From positions 564,520-628,519 of the forward strand of contig NZ_JBBEXD010000003.1 in NCBI RefSeq assembly GCF_037782385.1: 64,000 nucleotides of DNA, written 5' to 3'. This document shows, piece by piece, positions 1 to 9,000 of the stretch. The position numbers and the translations under genes were made by a program. The DNA comes from Ascidiimonas meishanensis. Lineage in GTDB: Bacteria; Bacteroidota; Bacteroidia; Flavobacteriales; Flavobacteriaceae. Numbering within the stretch: the stretch's first letter is position 1; each line of letters begins with the position of its first letter. Under the pieces are notes generated by a model. That model was not told the DNA's origin. It did not search any database and saw nothing but the letters and a program-made list of their open reading frames with translations.

Positions 1-1
1 T

Positions 2-2926
2 GGCAATACCGTAATGGCATATAAATATGATATGCTGGGTCATAGGTTGTATGAAAACAGCATGGATGCCGGTGAACAATGGATTATGAATAATTCAATG
101 GGAAATCCTGTTCATCGCTGGGATAGTAGGAATCATGTTTTCAGCATTGAGTATGATGTCTTGCAAAGGCCTGTAATCATGAGCGTACAAGGTGGTGATG
201 GTCTGGTAGATTTAAACCATATTTATGAACGCATTTTTTACGGTGAAGGACAGCCTGATGAATATGAGAAAAACCTGAGAGGACAGGTTTTTGAGCACTA
301 TGATACAGCAGGTAAACTTAACTATCTTCTTTATGATTTTAAAGGAAATATTCTTGAATCCAGCCGAAGATTTAGTAACGATTACAAAAACATACCCGAC
401 TGGTTACCTGTGAACCTAAATAACAATTCTGTATTTGATAACAGCCTATCGTCTTATACCTCAAAAATAGAGTATGATGCCTTAGACAGGGCAATCAAAA
501 CCACGACTCCAGATAATAGTGTAACAAAACCAATTTTTAACGAAGCTGGATTGCTAGAACAGGTAAAGATTATCCAGACGGGAGTCGCAGAAAAGCTGTT
601 TGTAAAAAATATAAACTACGATGCTAAAGGACAACGAGAACACATCGTTTACGGTGATAAAAACGGAAACAATCTGGCTACTACCACGTATCGTTACGAC
701 CAAGAAACTTTTCGGCTTTTGCATTTAAGAACCGTAAAATCTAATGGGGATTTATTACAAGACCTTTATTATACCTATGATCCTGTTGGCAATATTTCCG
801 AAATAGAAGACAAGGCCATTCCTGATAAATTTTTCAGCAATTTTAAAATTCAACCCAAAGGTCTTTATAAATACGATGCCCTTTACCGGCTGGTTGAAGC
901 CAACGGTAAAGAACACGCCGGGCAGGCTATTAATTTTGATCAGTGTGATCAATGCCACGACAAAAATTTCATAAAATCTTATAGTCCTGGTGATGACATG
1001 GCATGGCGCAACTACACTCAAAAATACACCTACGATCCCGTTGGAAATATTCTTGAAACCAAACATATCGCAACCGGAGGAAATTGGACACGTCAGTATC
1101 AATATGAACTTCACAATAACCGATTAATACAAACTGATGTGGGTGGTCAGGTATATAACTATTCACATCATGCCAAACACGGATTCCTTACTTCACTACC
1201 ACACCTTTCAGAAATGAAATGGAATTTTAAAGATGAATTGCAGGCTACTGCTAAACAGGTTGTTTGCAATGCTAACAATCCACCGGAAACCACTTATTAT
1301 GTATATGATTCTAATGGTCAGCGGGTCAGAAAGGTTACTGAAATTAATGGAGGAGGTAGTAAAAAAGAAGAACGCCTGTATGTAGACGGTATAGAGGTCT
1401 ATAAAAAACACATCGGAACTAATGCCGGACTAGAAAGAATAACACTGCATGTGATGGATGATACTCGCAGGATTGCGATGATAGACACTCAAAATGGGTT
1501 AGATACTAGTACCGATTTAAGGACGGTTCGTTTTCAGTTTAGTAACCATTTGGGGTCTGCTTCTTTAGAACTCAATGACACCGGTGCAATCATTTCTTAT
1601 GAAGAATACCACCCTTTTGGAACTACAGCATACCAAGCTGTAAATAAAAATATAAAGGCTGCTGCTAAACGCTATCGCTATACTGGTATGGAACGGGATG
1701 AAGAAACCGGTCTGGCATATCACAGCGCCAGATATTACCTGCCGTGGTTGGGGCGTTGGTTGAAGCCTGATCCGATTGGAATTGAAGGAGGAATGAATTT
1801 GTTTCGATATAGCAATAATAATCCGATAAAATTGAGCGACCCCTCTGGTTTGGACGCCAGATTAACAGTCGATCAGCAAAATAGAACCATTACTTATGCA
1901 ACTACAGTTCATTTTTATGGTACTGCAGCCGAGATTGCACGCATGAGAACAGCAGCAGCTAGAACAACTGCGTTTTTCAGCAATGCTTCTGGTAATGTAC
2001 AAATAGACGGAAACACCTGGCAGGTAAATTATGATGTGCAATTTCAATACCACACGGTTACCAGTGGCTCTCCTATGCCTGCCGGTATTACAGGAGCTAT
2101 TAGAGAAGTAAACCGAAGAGTAGGTATCATGGCAGGATTAATCGCAGGAACTACGAGCCCTAATCAGGTTCCACCTCCCGGTTTGATAGCGATCTCAGAT
2201 GATGCAGTACTGCGAAATTTCAGGACGGCGACAACTCAAACGCGAGGGTTCAGGCAGGGAGATACAATTGCAACATTAACAAATCTTGCAGGTTTGTCGC
2301 CAACACTTCGTCCGGCTGGTGTAACAGTAGGAATGACTGCTTTACCATCAGCAGGTAGCACTGCCCCTGATCCACTCAAGGCATTAATAGCCTTGGATCA
2401 GAGCAGAAACCCTGCGAGTACGAATGAAGAGGTTTTGTTTAGAACGTTGACACATGAAATAGGTCATGCTTTAGGCTTTGGTGAACGCTATGGGATAACA
2501 AGAGGAGGCCCTGTAGCTCATGAGCGATTTGGAGATGATTTTATGGGCAATGTTGGCGGAACACCTACTTTCAATATGCATGCTTCCCACAGGGAGGCTT
2601 CAGCCAGATTTGCAATTTTTGTTGCTAACCGGCAAAATATTACAAGCGGAGTTATTCGCAATTTTAGAGTAGATGATACTGGTCCGCAGGGAAGTGTTCC
2701 GGAGTTTCACCGAGGAGGCCTCAATCCTGCTTACACCGCCAGACAAAGAAGATTGAGAAGTACTGAATGGAGTAGGTTCCGAACTCAGTTCAGACCGGTA
2801 CCTCGACCTACCATTCAGATATTTCCAAGGCCAAATATTACGCCAAGAGCACCAATACAAATTTTGCCTCAGTGGGACAGGAATTCAGAGCAGCAAGCTC
2901 CTACAATTTTCAGATGGAATTTCTAA
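2..2926 (+). CDS. RHS-repeat toxin protein with C-terminal metalloprotease-like tip (5' end outside window)
   Basis: The reading frame is already open at the first base, so the gene starts upstream; residue numbers here count from the Met at 14. Residues 1-610 are YD/RHS repeats with recurring Y-D-x-x-G-N units and end in the usual RHS core closure, GGMNLFRYSNNNP followed by DPSGL at about 609-613. Such a core forms a hollow shell, as in TcC proteins, and the segment after it is the variable toxin. Here that tip is about 357 residues and holds HEIGHALGFGE (His at about 814 and 818), which fits HExxHxxGxxD/E zinc proteases, with FMGN downstream as a possible Met-turn. The next gene is a TcA subunit, so this is probably the cocoon and effector part of a Tc toxin, released by cleavage at the core end. 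The metal-binding reading is inference from the motif; the target is unknown. Confidence 0.85.
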   Translation, partial: GNTVMAYKYDMLGHRLYENSMDAGEQWIMNNSMGNPVHRWDSRNHVFSIEYDVLQRPVIMSVQGGDGLVDLNHIYERIFYGEGQPDEYEKNLRGQVFEHYDTAGKLNYLLYDFKGNILESSRRFSNDYKNIPDWLPVNLNNNSVFDNSLSSYTSKIEYDALDRAIKTTTPDNSVTKPIFNEAGLLEQVKIIQTGVAEKLFVKNINYDAKGQREHIVYGDKNGNNLATTTYRYDQETFRLLHLRTVKSNGDLLQDLYYTYDPVGNISEIEDKAIPDKFFSNFKIQPKGLYKYDALYRLVEANGKEHAGQAINFDQCDQCHDKNFIKSYSPGDDMAWRNYTQKYTYDPVGNILETKHIATGGNWTRQYQYELHNNRLIQTDVGGQVYNYSHHAKHGFLTSLPHLSEMKWNFKDELQATAKQVVCNANNPPETTYYVYDSNGQRVRKVTEINGGGSKKEERLYVDGIEVYKKHIGTNAGLERITLHVMDDTRRIAMIDTQNGLDTSTDLRTVRFQFSNHLGSASLELNDTGAIISYEEYHPFGTTAYQAVNKNIKAAAKRYRYTGMERDEETGLAYHSARYYLPWLGRWLKPDPIGIEGGMNLFRYSNNNPIKLSDPSGLDARLTVDQQNRTITYATTVHFYGTAAEIARMRTAAARTTAFFSNASGNVQIDGNTWQVNYDVQFQYHTVTSGSPMPAGITGAIREVNRRVGIMAGLIAGTTSPNQVPPPGLIAISDDAVLRNFRTATTQTRGFRQGDTIATLTNLAGLSPTLRPAGVTVGMTALPSAGSTAPDPLKALIALDQSRNPASTNEEVLFRTLTHEIGHALGFGERYGITRGGPVAHERFGDDFMGNVGGTPTFNMHASHREASARFAIFVANRQNITSGVIRNFRVDDTGPQGSVPEFHRGGLNPAYTARQRRLRSTEWSRFRTQFRPVPRPTIQIFPRPNITPRAPIQILPQWDRNSEQQAPTIFRWNF

Positions 2927-3002
2927 TAAGTTTTCTGCTGAAAATGAGAGTCTTTTAAAAGACTTAAAACAATTTACTTAATACCAATTAATACTTACAG
3001 TC

Positions 3003-6000
3003 ATGACAACTCAAAATGAACAAAAACAATATACGGTAGAAGGAACAATTACTAACCAGAACAAACAGCCAGTTAAAGGTGTCATGGTAAGAGCTACCGA
3101 TCAGGATCCTAACACCCCTGAAAATCCTTTAGGCAAGCCAGTTCGTACCAATGAAAAGGGTAAATATAAAATTATTTATAAAGATGAGGACTTTAGAATT
3201 GGCGGTCTGGAAAGTGGCGGTGCAGATATTATTATTAGGGTGTATGATCATAATAATAAGCTTCTGGGTGAATCTAAAATGTATAAAAACTCAGGTAAAA
3301 AAGCTAAGATTAATCTCACCATAAATGAACAAACTGAAGATGAAATTCTTTTAGGTCTGAACTTATCCAATGCCAAAGTTAAAGATTTGGAAATATTTCC
3401 AGAGGCGAGCCGGCAGGTAGTGAATAAGGTATTGAATAAAAAACTTGAAAACAGGTTTTTGGAGATTGCCGGAAAAGAAAGAGGCTATTTGAAGGGTGTG
3501 CTGAGAAAAGTGAAAGTAAATTATCAGTTGGGCAAAGAACTAAAGGTGGATGAGTACTTCAAAAAGTTTGTAATACCCGAAGTTGAAAAGCTAAAATTAT
3601 CGCATGAAGAAGTACAAGCATTAAAAGAGTTGATAAGCCAGAATGCAAACGGTAAAATAGAAGATCTCCTCGAGCTCGAAGGTACTTTTAAAGAGAATAC
3701 CGCTTTAAAAAGGGAAGTCAGACGCGTTCAAACCTTAGAATTTTCCAAATTAAATGGATTGAAGGCTAAATCGAAAGAAGCTTTATTGAAAGCCAACCTG
3801 GATTGGTCAGACGTAAATGAAGCAACACTTTTACCACTCATATCGGACGGATTCATCACAGAAAATGAAAAGGATAATTTAATTATAACTTCCGAACTAT
3901 CCAGACTTACGGGAGACAACCTACCTTTAATAAAATCACTTAAAACCTCCAAACTACGATCTCTGGATGATCTGGTAAGCATGAACCATGAAGATTGGGT
4001 AAAAATCATAGAAGATAACAAAGTGCAGATTCCTGGTGCTGAGGATTCTAAAGAAACCTATGCTGAGAATCTCCGGAAAAATATAGAAGCAACGTATCCA
4101 ACAAAATACTTTTTGGAGCGTGTTGTAAAAAGTAAATACAGTAAAGAATACCAGTTGTTGAAAACCGTTGAGAGGTTACAGGCAAACAACAAAACGATCA
4201 TTACGGATGGTACTGTGCATATCAATAACCTTAATTGGAAAGGGATTAGCAAAAGAAACAGAAAAAAGATGGAAGCCGATTTAAAGGAGCTAGCCGCCTT
4301 TGCCAATAGGTATCTGCATCTTGGTGTAACTGAAATTGTCAATGATCCGGCACTTAATGAATCTAAAAAGAAAGAACAAATTCATAAACGGTTAAAGGCA
4401 CTCAAAAAGTTTCAGGAAAATAATCCTTCAATAGAATTTGCAAATACCAATTTTATTGATGAGAAGAGTTTTAATTGGGACGGAATAAAGAAGGAAGACA
4501 AAAAACCTGTTAAAAGGCAAATGCTGGCGTATCAAAGAGTTCAAATTATTACTGATGATTATGAAACAAGAAAAACCCTTCTAGATACAGGGTTTGATTC
4601 TGCCATGGCCGTAGCAAGTATATCAGAAGAACAATTCATGAAAAATAGTGGGCTTGAGTATGAAAAAAGCCGAACCGTGTATTTAAAGGCCAAAGAACAG
4701 GCATTGGCTAGTTGTCATTATTTTGAGGCCGTGCGTGATGCTTTGCATGGATCATTTCATGATTTAGAAATTTCTAATCAGCCTTCTCTTGTCAATGACC
4801 TTAAAGAAATTGACGGTTTCGATGATTTGTTCGGGAATCAGGATTTTTGTGATTGCGAGCATTGCCGTTCTATATTTAGCCCTGCAGCCTATTTCACAGA
4901 CCTAATGTACTTCATTGATGAAAATGTTTCAAAAAAACTTTTTAACCCGCAACGCTTACAGCATCCATTGTATTTGAAAAATCGTAGACCCGATTTATGG
5001 AATCTTAAATTAACCTGCGCTAATACAACTACACTTATTCCTTACCTGCAATTCGTTAACGAAGTATTGGAAGCATATATAAAGAAGGCCGAAGGAGTTA
5101 GTGATGTGTTTAAAAGTAGAATCAAAGATGCAAAAATAGCAACTACGCTGCCAGTAAATTTACCATTAGAAGAATTGAGAGTTTATAGCTCACATTTTGG
5201 ACAAAAACTTTATGAAATTTATAAAACATTAGGTTTATCACGTAAAAACCAACTTAGAGAAGCATTAAAACTTTCTCAAGAAGAATTGTTTATCATTATT
5301 ACCTCCGATGCTGCGAATGTGCAGAATCGCTTTGGGAATGAATCTTTAACTAATTTTAATGTTCAAAGGTTCATTCAGTATGCAAACATTACACGAGAAG
5401 TATTAACAGAGGTATTGAAGACTACTTTTTTTTCCGAAATTTCAAAAGTAAAAGTAGCACTCAAAAAAGACACTTCAGATATACAGAAATATGAAGAAGT
5501 ATTAAAAGGATTAACCCAAAATAGACTCGATCTTATACATCGCTACCTTCGTCTTTGGAAAAAAACGGACTGGTCAGTTCGCGAATTCGATTTGCTGCTG
5601 AATAGTTTAAAAAAAGCAGGTTTAATCAATAATTTTGGTAGCATAGATGCGAATGGTGACCCATCTGTGTTGCAGCTGGCAGATGTTATGCTTTTAAAAG
5701 AAGAATTGAATCTTTCGGCTGAAGAACTTTCTGCCATCATTCATCTTTTACCTTTGACTGCCGTAAAAGACCATCAAAAAAGCCATTTTGAGCGTTTGTT
5801 TGATCTGGAGAAAATTTTTGGGGTAGCTTCGGTAGACGCCAATGGTAAGAAAACATACAAAACCACCGCCACTTTGCTCGCAAATAAAAGTCAGGACAAA
5901 ATAACTCCACTTTTGTTGGCAGGATTAGGAATTCAGGAATCTGATTTAATAGAATTATTTAAATTCTTAGGCATTGATATTACCTTAGATCAGCAACTGA

Positions 6001-9000
6001 ATTACTCTAAGGTTACCAAACTTTACCGACATGCCAGAGTATGTAGAGCCTTAAAATGGTCTGTTGAAGATTTAATTATAGCGGCTAACATTTTATTTTC
6101 AGGTTCTGAAATTTCAAATCTAGCACAGATACATGATTTAATAGAATTTAACGACTGGCTAAAAAAGTCTCCTTTCTCCCTATCAGATTTAACATTTATT
6201 ATTGAAGGAAAAGAAACTGGAACCATACGTTATGAAAGCAGGAACGAGCGCATTGCAAAGTCTGTTTTAGAAATACAAAAAGCCCCAAAGCAAGATAAAA
6301 AAGAATCATTAGTAGCGCATCTCGCGCAAACGTTCAATCTCTCATCAGATCAATTACACAAAGAAATTTTTCCTAATCTGGTTACCATAGATATAAACGC
6401 AGCAGGCATTAATACTGCCCTTAATGCCACTTTTACTAACGAAAAGCCTAATAACCTAAATGATTTTGATGCCTTAACAGCTCTAATGAAAGAACTGGAA
6501 AGGATTTCCTTGCTTATCACTAAATCAGAACTTACCCCTGAAGCAATTACCTTTCTAGTAACCCATAAAGATGTATTTGGGATTACTGATTTGAAAGTAA
6601 GAACGCTTGATGAGGTCAAATTGATTGATGTTTATCAAAAACTGGCTGGGATAGGATTAGAGTCCGAAAGGGAGCTTTTGCTTCAGGATGCGCTGGTTCA
6701 GTACCAGACAGATGGAACCTTCAATAACGATTCTCTGGCTTTGATGGCTTCTAACTGGGAGCAGCCTTTAGGGCGGGTAGCATCCTTGCAAACCACTTTT
6801 ACCTTACCCTTGGTTGCCTTGGAGGCCATAAGATCTCTGCAAAAATTAATTTCACTTGCTGATACTCTGGGTTTGGAAGGGCACAACTTAAAAAAATTAA
6901 CTTTTACTTCATACGATGAGTTGGTGGTTGCCAGAGATATTGCTTTAAGTGTATTTACTGCAAAATATTCGGAGGAGAAAGAACGCAAAGAAAAGCTCGA
7001 ACCCTATCTTGATAAGATAAACACTCTAAAACGAGATGTCCTTTGTGACTACATCATTGCAAAAAAAGACACCTTTAAGTTTAGCGACCGTTCAGATCTA
7101 TATAATTTCTTCCTGCTGGATGTAGAGATGAGTGGCTGTTTCAGGACTTCTCGTCTGGTTTGCACCATTTCAAGCTTGCAATTATATATTCACCGGTGTT
7201 TAATTAATTTGGAACAATCAGATAAGAACCTTAACCCTGCCATTGAAGATGTAAAAGTAAACCCTACCTGGATTCCTGCGGAAGAATGGAAATGGAGAAA
7301 GAATTACCGGGTGTGGGAAGCCAACAGAAAAGTATTTCTTTATCCTGAAAATTATATTGACCCAACGCTAAGGGCTAATAAAACGCATATTTTTAAAGAA
7401 CTTGAAGATGAATTGCTTCAGGAAAAAATCACAAAAGAATCTGCCGAATCCGCGTATAAAAAATATGTCTCTCAATTTAATGAGTTAACCAAATTACGCT
7501 TTGCAGGGGCCTATTATGAGAGTGTCCCTGTAGATTTTAATTATTGGAATATGGGAATAACAAACGCTTCTGGCTTTATACTGCTCACCAGTGTTTTCTT
7601 TCCTCTTGAATCAAATGAAAGTAAGTTTTATTTTTTTGCAAGAACCCATACAGATCCTTATCAGTATTACTATAGAACCTATAACCATTACAAGCAGATT
7701 TGGGGAAACTGGATTAAGATGGAAGTGGCCATTGAAGCAGCCGAACTTTCTGCATTGGTTTTTCGAGGAAAACTTTACGTGTTCTGGACCGAAGTTCAAA
7801 CTAAAGAAATAAATAATATCAGTGGAGGAGATGCAACATCAGATGGAGCAATTTTTAAAGTACATACCAAATATTGCTTTTTAAAAGAAGACGGCAAATG
7901 GAGCACCCCACAACGTGTATATTTAGGGTACCTATCTGCCGAAGAAGAAAAAATTTATCGTAGAGGTATAAATACCTATCCGACGAGTGAAAAGATTAGA
8001 GACAAAAAACACGATGAAGCATTTTTAAAATTTGAAAAAAAGATTTTCAGAAAACCTTATGTAATAAAAAGTACTAATCCAATCCACCCGTTTTACCTAG
8101 CTTATATTTGGTCTCAAAATAAAGGTATTCATCAAAAAAATTATCGAATTAATAGTGCTACTAATATATGGATGAATTTTCAATTTTTAGGAATTGCAAT
8201 TAGAATATACCTGATTACTCCAACTGTTGATTTTAGTATATTTAATGACAATTTTTCCAATGCAAAAAAAACAGTCAAAGGAAGGATAAAGCACGTACGA
8301 AACAATGCAATCGTAGCTAACGATGAAAAAGACTTTACATTTCACCTTGAAAATGCAGCAAAATGTACTGTAAAAGTAGGTGACATATCTTATACACTTC
8401 CGGTGAATTCTATAACAACTCCAAACAATATTGAAGCTTGTAGTTTTCCACTTTCCTTATCCAGAAATGAACTGGTAGGCATGACAAATGAAGAGATTAA
8501 TGCCATGTCCGTAAGTATAACGAACGGATCCTATAATTTTTTAAAAAAGGAATTTGATATTGCTTATATAGAGAATGGAGACACCTCGTTTTACGTAGAG
8601 AATGGCTTTAAAAGTTTTACGAAAGCAACCAGAACAATAACTCAAACCCAATCAGGGCATAGTGTCCTGTTACTTGGTGGGACTCTGGTACCTTTAACCA
8701 CGGTGAATACCGACGAATTGATGGATATTCTTTATGCAAAAGGGTTAAAACAATTTCTTTCACTTCAAACACAGAACATTACCAACAGTAGTGGTCAAAA
8801 AGTTGACCTAAAAGGAGCATACGGTGAATATTACTGGGAGATGTTTTTCCATATTCCGTTTTTAATAGCAAATCATCTAAATGCTAACCAAAAATTCGAA
8901 GAGGCAAAATGGTGGTATGAACGTATCTTTAACCCAACAGCAGAAGAAGAACCAGGCAATCAAAAGCCATCAGATCACAATTGGCAATTTAGGGCTTTTC

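Noticed and set aside
7591..7812. 73-residue plus-strand frame inside the TcA gene
   Set aside because: Alternative frame within a long conserved protein.
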